Below, piece after piece: positions 9,064-15,821 of a DNA stretch of 64,000 bases. The notes beneath the pieces are model-generated. The model saw nothing but the letters and a program-made list of their open reading frames with translations, did not search any database and had not been told where the DNA came from. A program made the translations under genes and the position numbers. Every line of letters starts with the position of its first letter. Within the stretch, counting starts at the first letter, position 1. Source of the DNA: CAWDZK01 sp963807005 (lineage in GTDB: Bacteria; Actinomycetota; Actinomycetes; JACCUZ01); NCBI GenBank assembly GCA_963807005.1, contig CAWDZK010000001.1:248001-312000 (forward strand), given 5' to 3'.

Positions 9064-9732
9064 GTGCAGTCTCCCGTGACGCCTGCGCCGGAGCCCGACC
9101 CGGCGGCGATGCGGCGCGTGTACGAGCGGGTGGGCATCGACCCGGCCGACCTCGGGCCGGACCCGGTGGCGGCCTTCGGCACCTGGTTCGCACAGGTCGC
9201 CGGGGCGGGCGTGGCCGAGCCCAACGCGATGGTCCTCGCCACCACCGGGCCGGACGGCGCACCGACAGCCCGCACCGTGCTGCTCAAGGGGTACGGCGAG
9301 GACGGTCTGCGGTTCTTCACCAACCTCGGCTCGGCCAAGGCGCGGGACCTGGCCGCCGACCCCCGGTGCGCGCTGGTCTTCCCGTGGCACGCCGTGTCGC
9401 GGCAGGTGCGGGTGACCGGCGAGGCTGGGCCGCTTCCCCGGGACGTCGTCGAGGCGTACTTCGCCGGCCGGCCGCGGGAGTCCCAGCTGGGAGCGTGGGC
9501 CAGCCCCCAGTCGGAGGTGGTGGCCTCGCGGGCTGAGCTGGACGCCGCCCTGGCGGCCGCCGACGCGCGCTTCCCCGGGGAGGTCCCGACCCCGCCGGGC
9601 TGGGGCGGGTACCTGGTGGTGCCCGCGGCGTGGGAGTTCTGGGCCGGCCGGACCGGCCGCCTGCACGACCGGGTGCGCTACCGCCGTACCGCCCCCGGCG
9701 CGCCCTGGACGATCGAACGCCTCGCCCCCTGA
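9064..9732 (+). CDS. pdxH: Pyridoxamine/pyridoxine 5'-phosphate oxidase
   Basis: FMN enzyme making pyridoxal phosphate, 222 residues with the GTG start at 9064. Family landmarks are PNAMVLATTG, ARTVLLKGYGEDGLRFFTN, FPWHAVSRQVRVTG, the SQLGAWASPQS substrate loop and the C-terminal WEFWAGRTGRLHDR..RY. In-frame codons upstream lack any similarity, and starts at GTG 9076 or ATG 9109 would also keep the catalytic fold. The gene ends ahead of an unusual cluster of inverted repeats. Confidence 0.93.
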   Translation: MQSPVTPAPEPDPAAMRRVYERVGIDPADLGPDPVAAFGTWFAQVAGAGVAEPNAMVLATTGPDGAPTARTVLLKGYGEDGLRFFTNLGSAKARDLAADPRCALVFPWHAVSRQVRVTGEAGPLPRDVVEAYFAGRPRESQLGAWASPQSEVVASRAELDAALAAADARFPGEVPTPPGWGGYLVVPAAWEFWAGRTGRLHDRVRYRRTAPGAPWTIERLAP

Positions 9733-9759
9733 GTCCCACACCCCCCCGCCCCGCCCGCC

Positions 9760-9787
9760 GAGTTGATCACGTTTACGTGATCAACTC
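9760..9787. repeat. Intergenic palindrome, copy 3 (13-bp arms)
   Basis: Perfect inverted repeat with 13-base arms, GAGTTGATCACGT and its complement, separated by TT. The core GATCACGT-N2-ACGTGATC differs from the copies near 1.7 kb by one symmetric C/T change, which preserves pairing. Confidence 0.85.
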
Positions 9788-9821
9788 GTACTGACAGCGG
9801 CCTGCAGGGCTCTGTCAGTAC
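9788..9821. terminator. Hairpin between two palindromes, possible terminator of pdxH
   Basis: GTACTGACAG at 9788-9797 pairs with CTGTCAGTAC at 9812-9821, giving a 10-bp stem and a 14-base loop that itself contains CCTGCAGG. It is wedged exactly between the palindromes at 9760 and 9821. It lies between convergent genes, so a bidirectional terminator role is likely but not proven. Confidence 0.5.
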
Positions 9822-9850
9822 CAAATGATCACGTAAACGTGATCATTTGG
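9821..9850. repeat. Intergenic palindrome, copy 4 (14-bp arms)
   Basis: Perfect inverted repeat with 14-base arms, CCAAATGATCACGT and its complement, around AA. Same core as copy 3. Flank sequences differ between copies 3 and 4, but each arm pair is perfectly complementary, suggesting selection for the fold or for a symmetric protein site. Confidence 0.85.
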
Positions 9851-10034
9851 CGGAGCTTGGCGGAGGTAGGCGGTGGGCGCGGGGGCGGGGCGGGCGGGGC
9901 CGGACATGCAGCGACCCCCGGGCCGTTGCGCGGAGGGGACGTTTCCTCCGCAGCCCGGGGGTCGGGTGACTGCCTGGGATTCGCCGGCACGTACACATCC
10001 GGTGATCCGATCGGCGTCGGTGCTGCACGTGGCG

Positions 10035-10090
10035 CTAGCTGGCAGCCACCTCACGCGTCCAAGAAGTACTCAAATCCTCGGATCACCTCC
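10035..10090 (-). other. Possible 12-residue peptide ORF behind a perfect Shine-Dalgarno
   Basis: On the minus strand GGAGGTGATCC (10080-10090) is a full complement of the 16S 3' tail. Six bases further a TTG at 10073 opens a 12-codon frame (MSTSWTREVAAS) ending at TAG 10035-10037. Such a strong site followed by such a short frame suggests a leader or a micropeptide. It lies downstream of the 10140-10889 gene. Nothing else supports expression. Confidence 0.3.
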
Positions 10091-10139
10091 CTTCCGTGTA
10101 CCGAAAACCGTACGACGCCGACCGGCCGATCACAACGGA

Positions 10140-10889
10140 TTAGCCCTCGCGTGTCCGCAGTGCGATCCAGACCTGCTCGGCGCGCCCCAGCACCCGGCCG
10201 TCCGGGTCGTACGCCGTCGACGCGGTGAAGGTCTTGCGGCCCTCCTCGCCGAGCAGCTGGCCGACCACCACGCAGGCGTCGCCGGCGCGGGGGAGCGCGT
10301 CGACCGCGGCGGTCATCCGGCCGAGCACCATGGGCCGCCCGATCAGGTCGCTGGACCAGCCGCCCGGGCAGTCCAGCGCGGCCCACACCAGCCAGCCCGG
10401 CAGCGCCCCGTCGGCACCGGCGAACGACGGGTCGGCTGTCCAGGCGGTGGCCACCGTGTCCTCCCGGTCGAGCAGCCGGCCGGGGCGTAGGCCCAGGCCG
10501 TCCGGGGCAGGTCGGTCGGTGCCGCAGACGAAGCAGCCGGGGAAGGGGTGCCCCTGGGCGCCGGCGTAGCGGCCCATCGCCGCAGCCGCGGTGACGTGGT
10601 CGACCGGGTCGACGACGTTCCCGTGCAGCTGACCCGCCCCTGCCTCGGCGACCAGCGCACCACCGAAGCCGAGGGTGACCCGGGGTACCCCGTCGCCGGC
10701 GTCCTGGCGCACGTCGAGCGGGACGTCGAGCGGCGGCGGCTCCCGCAGGGTCACCTCCACGGCGCCCTCGACGCCCTCGGCGGCCAGGAAGCCGGCGAGC
10801 CGGCCGGCGACGTACCCGCCGTTGCCGCTGCCGGGCGGCCCGCAGAACCGGCCCGCCACGACCAGGGTCGCTCCCTCGGTGCCGCTCAT
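10140..10889 (-). CDS. Hot-dog-fold thioesterase-like protein
   Basis: 249 residues, apparently a tandem hot-dog protein: it begins with FCGPPGSGNGGYVAGRLAG, has a central cysteine cluster PGCFVCG, and continues with a second half containing ALDCPGGW. This pattern is seen in actinobacterial proteins annotated as thioesterase-superfamily. No catalytic residue can be named with certainty. The ATG overlaps the upstream winged-helix stop by ATGA, so it is the last gene of a three-gene coupled operon with udgX. Confident as a gene, moderate on function. Confidence 0.7.
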   Translation of the reverse strand: MSGTEGATLVVAGRFCGPPGSGNGGYVAGRLAGFLAAEGVEGAVEVTLREPPPLDVPLDVRQDAGDGVPRVTLGFGGALVAEAGAGQLHGNVVDPVDHVTAAAAMGRYAGAQGHPFPGCFVCGTDRPAPDGLGLRPGRLLDREDTVATAWTADPSFAGADGALPGWLVWAALDCPGGWSSDLIGRPMVLGRMTAAVDALPRAGDACVVVGQLLGEEGRKTFTASTAYDPDGRVLGRAEQVWIALRTREG

Positions 10890-11950
10890 GTCGGCCGAGG
10901 GTAGGCCGCCCACCGGCGCGGCACCGCGGCGGCCACCGCCGCGGGCAGCGTCGTGAACGGGGTGAGGTCCGGTGCGGTCGCGGTCCTGCGGGTCGGGCGC
11001 CGCCAGGTGGCCACCGCCCGGCCCGCGGACACGACGGTGCCCAGGAACATCCCGTTGCGAGCCACCTGCGCGGCGTGCTCCGGGGGCAGGACGGCGGAGC
11101 GGTCGCCGTAGCCGAGCACCAGCTCGTCGAACCCAGGCAGCAGCAGCACGCCCCGCGCCTCCCGGCGGCAACCGTCCAGCAGCGCAGGGGTGGCCGGGTC
11201 CATCAGGTACTCCGTCCCGTCGACCTCGAGCCGGTCGAGGCCGGCACCCGCGACGGCCACGGCGCGACGGGCCTCGGTCCGGGTGAGGCCGGTCCACCAG
11301 GCGAAGTCCGCCACGGTGGCCGGTCCGTGCCCGCGGAAGTAGCGCAGCGCCCAGTCGGCGACCGCCTCGTCCCGCTCCCGCGGCGGGGTCGGCGCGACCC
11401 AGTCGTCGACCAGCACCACGTCCTGCTGCCGGCCGGACGACGGCCCGAGACAGACCAGCCCCTCGACCGCGAGCGCGCCGAACAGGTGCGGGCCGCGCTG
11501 GCCCTCGGTGCTCACGCCGGCCCGCTGCCACACCGTCATCAGGTCGGCGCGGGAGAGCCGCCGGCCGCCCGCCAGGGCCGAGACGGTGGCCGCACGGGCT
11601 GCTGCCAGCGCGGCGTCGTCGATACCGAGGGCGGTACGCCGGGTGGCGGCTGCCGTCGCGACCCGGAGCGGCCCGATGGCGAGCATCCACCGCAGGTCGG
11701 CGGCCGCGACGAGGTGCAGCGTGCCGCGCATCGGCCAGGACCGCACCACGGTGCCCTCGTCCAGCGCGGCCCGGACGGCGGCGACCGACCCGTCCTCGCA
11801 CCGCAGTGCCACCGAGACCAGCGCACCCGGCAGGTCCTGCGCCTGGGTGCAGGTCGCCCAGCGCACGGCGTCGTCCGCGGCGGGGTGCGGTACGCCGACC
11901 AGCCGCTGCGCTGCCAGCCGCAGCAGCGCCAGGTCGCGCAGCGACGTCAT
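10886..11950 (-). CDS. Winged-helix DNA-binding domain protein (HTH_42 family)
   Basis: 354 residues matching the winged-helix DNA-binding family related to YcaQ and AlkX, in which some members unhook DNA crosslinks. Visible family traits are LALLRLAAQRL at the start, TCTQAQDLPGALVSVALR, VVRSWPMRGTLHLV and LLPGFDELVLGYGDRSAV near the C-terminus. ATG at 11950 overlaps the udgX stop (ATGA) and its own stop overlaps the next start. Being coupled to a uracil-DNA glycosylase supports a DNA repair role, which is inference. Confidence 0.8.
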   Translation of the reverse strand: MTSLRDLALLRLAAQRLVGVPHPAADDAVRWATCTQAQDLPGALVSVALRCEDGSVAAVRAALDEGTVVRSWPMRGTLHLVAAADLRWMLAIGPLRVATAAATRRTALGIDDAALAAARAATVSALAGGRRLSRADLMTVWQRAGVSTEGQRGPHLFGALAVEGLVCLGPSSGRQQDVVLVDDWVAPTPPRERDEAVADWALRYFRGHGPATVADFAWWTGLTRTEARRAVAVAGAGLDRLEVDGTEYLMDPATPALLDGCRREARGVLLLPGFDELVLGYGDRSAVLPPEHAAQVARNGMFLGTVVSAGRAVATWRRPTRRTATAPDLTPFTTLPAAVAAAVPRRWAAYPRPT

Positions 11951-12576
11951 CCGCCCAGCCCGAGGTGCGCGGCCACGACCCGCAGGTCGGCGACGAGCCC
12001 GGCGTACGCCGCGTCCTGGTCGTCGGCCCGCAGCACCGCCGACGGGTGCAGCGTCACGAGGAAGGCGGTGCTGCCGAGCGACGTCTCGCGGGTGAGGATG
12101 CTGCCGCGGTCGCGCATCACCCGCACGTCGGGACCGAGCAGAGCGCGCACCGCTGTGGCGCCGAGGCAGACCACGACGTCGGGTCGCACCAGCCGCAGCT
12201 CGGCGACCAGCCACGGCCGGCAGGCCGTCAGGTGCGAGAGGTCCGGCGTCTGGTGGATCCGGCGCTTTCCGGGCCCGGACTGCGTGAAGCGGAAGTGCTT
12301 GACCGCGTTGGTCCGGTAGGTGAGCGCGCGCGGGATGCCGGCGTCGTCGACCGCCCGGACCAGCAGCCGCCCCGCCGGACCCACGAAGGGAAGGCCCTGC
12401 TGGTCCTCGACGTCACCCGGCTGCTCCCCGACGAGGGCGACCCGGGCCGACTCGGAGCCCGCCGAGAACACCGTCCGGGTCGCCGGCTCCCACAGCTCGC
12501 AGCCGCGGCAGGCCGCTGCAGCGGTCCGCAGCGTGTCGAGGCTGGGCGTGTCCGGGACGAAGTCGGCGGCGGTCAC
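11947..12576 (-). CDS. udgX: UdgX-type uracil-DNA glycosylase
   Basis: 209-residue member of the uracil-DNA glycosylase superfamily. Motif A is GEQPGDVEDQQGLPFVGPAG, the four Fe-S cysteine positions are partly visible (CRGCELW and later), and HPSAVLR forms the C-terminal motif. The loop GPGKRRIHQTP contains the KRRIH motif, whose His forms the covalent bond to DNA at the uracil site in UdgX. A GTG at 12576 gives the conserved beginning (DFVPDTPSLDTLRTAAA). First gene of an overlapping operon; divergent from ideR with about 70 bases between. Confidence 0.88.
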   Translation of the reverse strand: MTAADFVPDTPSLDTLRTAAAACRGCELWEPATRTVFSAGSESARVALVGEQPGDVEDQQGLPFVGPAGRLLVRAVDDAGIPRALTYRTNAVKHFRFTQSGPGKRRIHQTPDLSHLTACRPWLVAELRLVRPDVVVCLGATAVRALLGPDVRVMRDRGSILTRETSLGSTAFLVTLHPSAVLRADDQDAAYAGLVADLRVVAAHLGLGG

Positions 12577-12646
12577 ACCGCACCCGTTTCCGATGCGGTG
12601 GCCGCGGACGGACCGGGGAGCGTCACGGTGGGCCAGAATGCCAGGC

Positions 12647-13345
12647 GTGAACGACCTCATCGACACCACGGAGATGTACCTCCGCACGATCTTCGAGCTG
12701 GAGGAGGAGGGTGTCGTCCCGCTGCGCGCCCGCATCGCCGAGCGGCTCGGGCAGTCCGGCCCGACGGTGTCGCAGACGGTGGCCCGGATGGAGCGCGACG
12801 GGCTGCTCACGGTCGAGGGCGACCGGCACCTCGAGCTCAGCCGGCACGGCCGGGTGCTCGCCACCCGGGTCATGCGCAAGCACCGCCTGGCCGAGTGCCT
12901 GCTGGTCGAGGTCATCGGCCTGGACTGGGAGCTCGTGCACGAGGAGGCCTGCCGGTGGGAGCACGTGATCTCCGAGACGGTCGAGCGGCGGCTGCTGGAC
13001 GTCCTCGGCAACCCCAGCGTCTCGCCGTACGGCAACCCGATCCCGGGGCTGGACGAGCTGGGCGCGGGTGACGCCGACCCGCTGGCCGACGCCGAGGGTG
13101 CGGAGGGACTGGTCACCCTGGACCACGTCGACGTCGGCCGGGGCACCTCCGTGGTGGTCCGCCGGCTGGCCGAGCCGCTGCAGAGCGACACCGCGCTGAT
13201 GTCCCGGCTGCACCGGGCCGGCGTGCGGCCGGGTGCGTCGATCACCGTCGGCCCGTCGGCGGAGGGGATGCTGGTCGGCTCGGGCGGCGAGACGACAGAG
13301 ATCAGCGCCGAGGTCGCCTCGTACGTCTTCGTCTCCGCCCGCTGA
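12647..13345 (+). CDS. ideR: Iron-dependent repressor IdeR/DtxR
   Basis: 232-residue metal-dependent repressor controlling iron uptake and storage. It has an N-terminal winged helix (LRARIAERLGQSGPTVSQTV), a dimerisation and metal domain, and a C-terminal SH3-like domain. All metal ligands of IdeR are at the expected numbers with the GTG start: Met10, His79, Glu83, His98, Cys102, Glu105 and His106. An ATG three codons upstream (12638) is the alternative start. Near-identical in plan to mycobacterial IdeR, so the assignment is strong. Confidence 0.94.
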   Translation: MNDLIDTTEMYLRTIFELEEEGVVPLRARIAERLGQSGPTVSQTVARMERDGLLTVEGDRHLELSRHGRVLATRVMRKHRLAECLLVEVIGLDWELVHEEACRWEHVISETVERRLLDVLGNPSVSPYGNPIPGLDELGAGDADPLADAEGAEGLVTLDHVDVGRGTSVVVRRLAEPLQSDTALMSRLHRAGVRPGASITVGPSAEGMLVGSGGETTEISAEVASYVFVSAR

Positions 13346-13407
13346 GCACGGCCGGGGCACCTGCTGCCTCCCCGCCGCTGCGGGTGCCCGCGTGAGAGGC
13401 TCGGGCC

Positions 13408-13713
13408 ATGCGCTCGGTCACCGTCCACCAGCTCAAGGACGCCCTGGGGTCGGGGGAGGCCGTCGTCATCGACGTCCGCGAGCCGGACGAGTACGCACAG
13501 GGCCACGTGCCGGGCGCCCGGCTGGTGCCGCTGCAGACGGTGCCGACGCTCGTGGGCACGCTCCCGGCGGACGAGCCGGTCTACCTGGTGTGCGCAGTCG
13601 GCGCCCGCAGCGCCCAGGCGGCGACGTTCCTGGCCCAGCGCGGGGTGGACGCGGTCAACGTCGACGGCGGCACCAGGGACTGGCTGGCGGCGGGCTATCC
13701 GGTCGAGCGCTAG
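13408..13713 (+). CDS. Single-domain rhodanese
   Basis: 101-residue sulfurtransferase-type domain. It has IDVREPDEYAQGHVPGA and the active-site loop CAVGARS with Cys62 at the expected place, ending in GGTRDWLAAGYPVER. Single-domain rhodaneses carry a persulfide on this Cys. ATG start 62 bases after ideR. The sulfur acceptor is unknown. Confidence 0.9.
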   Translation: MRSVTVHQLKDALGSGEAVVIDVREPDEYAQGHVPGARLVPLQTVPTLVGTLPADEPVYLVCAVGARSAQAATFLAQRGVDAVNVDGGTRDWLAAGYPVER

Positions 13714-13797
13714 TGCGTCGGCACCCTTTCTTGCCCTGACGCGACTCGCGGGCGCCCCCGGCTTGGAACTCTTCGTGTCCGTCCCGTAACCTTCTCG

Positions 13798-13994
13798 CGC
13801 CTCCTCCGAACGGGGGATGGCGCACGTGCGGCCGCCTAATCCTGCCTCGCACGCGCAGTCGGACGACAGTCGCCTGGCAGGAGCGGGGGACCCACTCTCG
13901 TGGGCCTCTCGAGGTCCTTGGGGTGAAGCCGCACCGGTCCGCCGGTCGGCCGGGCACTTTCCCGCCCGAACCCGACAGCTCACCTCGTAGGCGT
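13798..13994 (+). promoter_or_regulatory. c-di-AMP (ydaO/yuaA) riboswitch
   Basis: The leader of the NlpC/P60 gene carries the conserved blocks of the ydaO class in order: CCTCCGAACGGGGGA near 13802, GCCGCCTAATCCTG at 13832-13846, GGCAGGAGCGGGGGACCCA around 13876-13894, TTGGGGTGAAGCCG from 13919, then CCCGAACCCGACAGCT and the closing GTAGGCG at 13987-13993. In actinobacteria this class sits upstream of cell-wall hydrolases and shuts them off when c-di-AMP is high. The ribosome site follows directly at GGGAGAGGAA. Confidence 0.9.
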
Positions 13995-14009
13995 GGGAGA
14001 GGAACAGGC

Positions 14010-14792
14010 TTGTCCAAGCACCGCCGGCCGACGCGTGTCCAGCGCCTCGGCACCCTTGCTGCCAAGAGCCCGCTCCAGCTCACCGTCGCCGCCGGCGTCG
14101 CGGGGACCTTGAGCGTCACCGGTTCCATGGTCGCCGTCGCCGCTGACGGCGCGAGCTCCGCGCACAAGTCCGCGGACCGTGCGCACGCCGGGAAGGGCGA
14201 CGCCGCCCCCTTCGTCCAGAACCCCGCGGACATCTCCGCGACCGACACCCAGGTCGCTCTGCACGCCGCGGTCGACCAGGCGCGCCAGGACCGCGAGGAG
14301 GCCATCGCGGCCGCCAAGGCCCGGGCCGAGAAGCGCCGGGAGCTGGCGAAGAAGCGGGCCGCGGAGAAGCGGGCTGCCACGCGCGCCGCCTCGTCCCGCA
14401 CCTTCACCGCGGCGTCCCGCGGCGTCGAGCGGATGAGCGCCTCTGCTTCGCACGCGCTGCAGATCGCCCGCGCCGCCGCGTCCGGCGCCTACTACGCGCA
14501 CGGTGGCGACGGGCCCAGCGGGTTCGACTGCTCCGGGTTCACCCAGTACGTGTTCGCCCAGATGGGCATCTCGCTGCCGCACTCGTCCTCCGCGCAGCGG
14601 TCCATGGTCCAGAGCGTGTCCAACCCGCAGCCGGGCGACCTGGTCTTCGTCTACAACGGCGGCGGCGGCAGCGTCGGCCACGTCGCGATCTACGCCGGCG
14701 GCGGATACTGGTGGGAGGCGGCCAACCCCAGCGCGGGCGTCGGCTACCACCGCGCCTGGACGACCAACGTGTCCTACGGGCGGGTCCTCTAG
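14010..14792 (+). CDS. NlpC/P60 cell-wall hydrolase
   Basis: 260-residue secreted peptidoglycan endopeptidase. It has an N-terminal basic region and hydrophobic signal (residues 20-45), a long Ala/Lys/Arg-rich coiled-coil-like linker (85-130) and a C-terminal NlpC/P60 domain. Catalytic residues are Cys174 in FDCSGFTQY and His224 in GHVAIYAGG. The TTG at 14010 is chosen because GGGAGAGGAA lies just upstream; the open frame further 5' runs through the riboswitch. Expression is expected to respond to c-di-AMP. Confidence 0.9.
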   Translation: MSKHRRPTRVQRLGTLAAKSPLQLTVAAGVAGTLSVTGSMVAVAADGASSAHKSADRAHAGKGDAAPFVQNPADISATDTQVALHAAVDQARQDREEAIAAAKARAEKRRELAKKRAAEKRAATRAASSRTFTAASRGVERMSASASHALQIARAAASGAYYAHGGDGPSGFDCSGFTQYVFAQMGISLPHSSSAQRSMVQSVSNPQPGDLVFVYNGGGGSVGHVAIYAGGGYWWEAANPSAGVGYHRAWTTNVSYGRVL

Positions 14793-14826
14793 ACCCGGCC
14801 CCACGGCGCAGCCCGCGCCACCAGTC

Positions 14827-14859
14827 GTGCGGTCCGGCATCCCCCCCGTCGGACCGCAC
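14827..14859. terminator. Hairpin between convergent genes (first)
   Basis: GTGCGGTCCG at 14827-14836 pairs perfectly with CGGACCGCAC at 14850-14859, with a C-rich 13-base loop. It follows the NlpC/P60 stop by 34 bases. Confidence 0.65.
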
Positions 14860-14860
14860 C

Positions 14861-14897
14861 GGGACCCCGAAGCCAACCCCCCCGGCCTCGGGGTCCC
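14861..14897. terminator. Hairpin between convergent genes (second)
   Basis: GGGACCCCGA at 14861-14870 pairs with TCGGGGTCCC at 14888-14897. Together with the preceding hairpin it likely forms a bidirectional terminator for the NlpC/P60 gene and mutT1. Confidence 0.6.
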
Positions 14898-14919
14898 ACC
14901 CTGTTCCGGGCGAGCAGGC

Positions 14920-15819
14920 TCAGCCGGGGACCCGCTCGACCGCCACCAGCAGGTCGTCGCCCTCGGCCAGGTGCAGGACGAGCAGCGCCCCCTTGCGAAG
15001 GTCGCGCAGCTCGTCCGGGTCGACCTCGCCGCCGAACCGGTCGCAGAGGGCGGCCGTCAGGTCGGGGATGACCTCCCGCTGGCCGCACCAGGCGGCCGAC
15101 CCGGCGCCGTCCAGCAGGGCCGCGACCGCGTCGACGCCGGCCTCGGGGTCCCGGGCGAAGGTCCCGGCGGTCGTCGCGGGCAGGTCGCGGACCTCGAGGT
15201 GTGCGGCCCGGGCGAACGGCTCGAGGGTCGCGCGGCAGCGCTGGACGTCGGCGGCGGCCACCCGGCGGACGGCGTAGGCGTGCAGCAGGCCACCCACGGT
15301 CGCCGCCCGGCCGCGCCCGTGCAGGTCCAGCGGGCGGTCGGCGTCGGAGCCGGTCCAGCCGCGCTTGTCACCGGCCGACGCGTGCCGGACCACGACCAGC
15401 GCCCGGGTCCGGCGGGTGTCGGCCGCGAAGTGCTCGAGCACGACCCGGTCGTGGGTGGGGGAGAGCAGCCCGAGCGCGGCGGGCAGGTCCAGCCAGCGCA
15501 GGTCGTCGACCTCGCGGGTGGCGGAGAACTCGCCCCCGACCGCCTCGCAGGCCCAGTAGCGGACCCGTTTCGGTCCCTCGGCGACGGTGTAGCTCAGGCT
15601 GCCCAGGCGCCGGCCGGGGCGGGCGTGGAACCCGGTCTCCTCCCGGATCTCGCGCAGCGCGGCCAGCAGCGGATGCTCGCCGAGGTCGAGCTTGCCCTTC
15701 GGCAGCGACCAGTCGTCGTACCGGGGGCGGTGCACGACCGCGATCTCCGGGGCGCCGGGCTCCCCCCGCCACAGGACACCGCCGGCGGCCTCGACGGTCG
15801 GGTCGTCGTCCAGGGGCAT
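14920..15819 (-). CDS. mutT1: MutT1-type Nudix hydrolase fused to a histidine phosphatase domain
   Basis: 299 residues in two domains. The Nudix half has the box GEHPLLAALREIREETGF around residues 47-65, preceded by DDWSLPKGKLD. The C-terminal half is a histidine phosphatase with VVVRHASAGDK holding the catalytic Arg-His. Mycobacterial MutT1 (Rv2985) has this architecture and sanitises 8-oxo-GTP and diadenosine polyphosphates. As there, it lies next to ppk1, with two bases between the genes, which supports the name. Confidence 0.9.
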   Translation of the reverse strand: MPLDDDPTVEAAGGVLWRGEPGAPEIAVVHRPRYDDWSLPKGKLDLGEHPLLAALREIREETGFHARPGRRLGSLSYTVAEGPKRVRYWACEAVGGEFSATREVDDLRWLDLPAALGLLSPTHDRVVLEHFAADTRRTRALVVVRHASAGDKRGWTGSDADRPLDLHGRGRAATVGGLLHAYAVRRVAAADVQRCRATLEPFARAAHLEVRDLPATTAGTFARDPEAGVDAVAALLDGAGSAAWCGQREVIPDLTAALCDRFGGEVDPDELRDLRKGALLVLHLAEGDDLLVAVERVPG

Positions 15820-15821
15820 CC

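Noticed and set aside
10080..10090. GGATCACCTCC resembling the 3' end of 16S rRNA
   Set aside because: Only 11 bases match and the rest of helix 45 is missing; better read on the other strand as a Shine-Dalgarno.
11947..13983. 678-codon minus-strand frame as one protein
   Set aside because: Only the last 209 residues are UdgX; the upstream part is antisense to ideR and the rhodanese gene.
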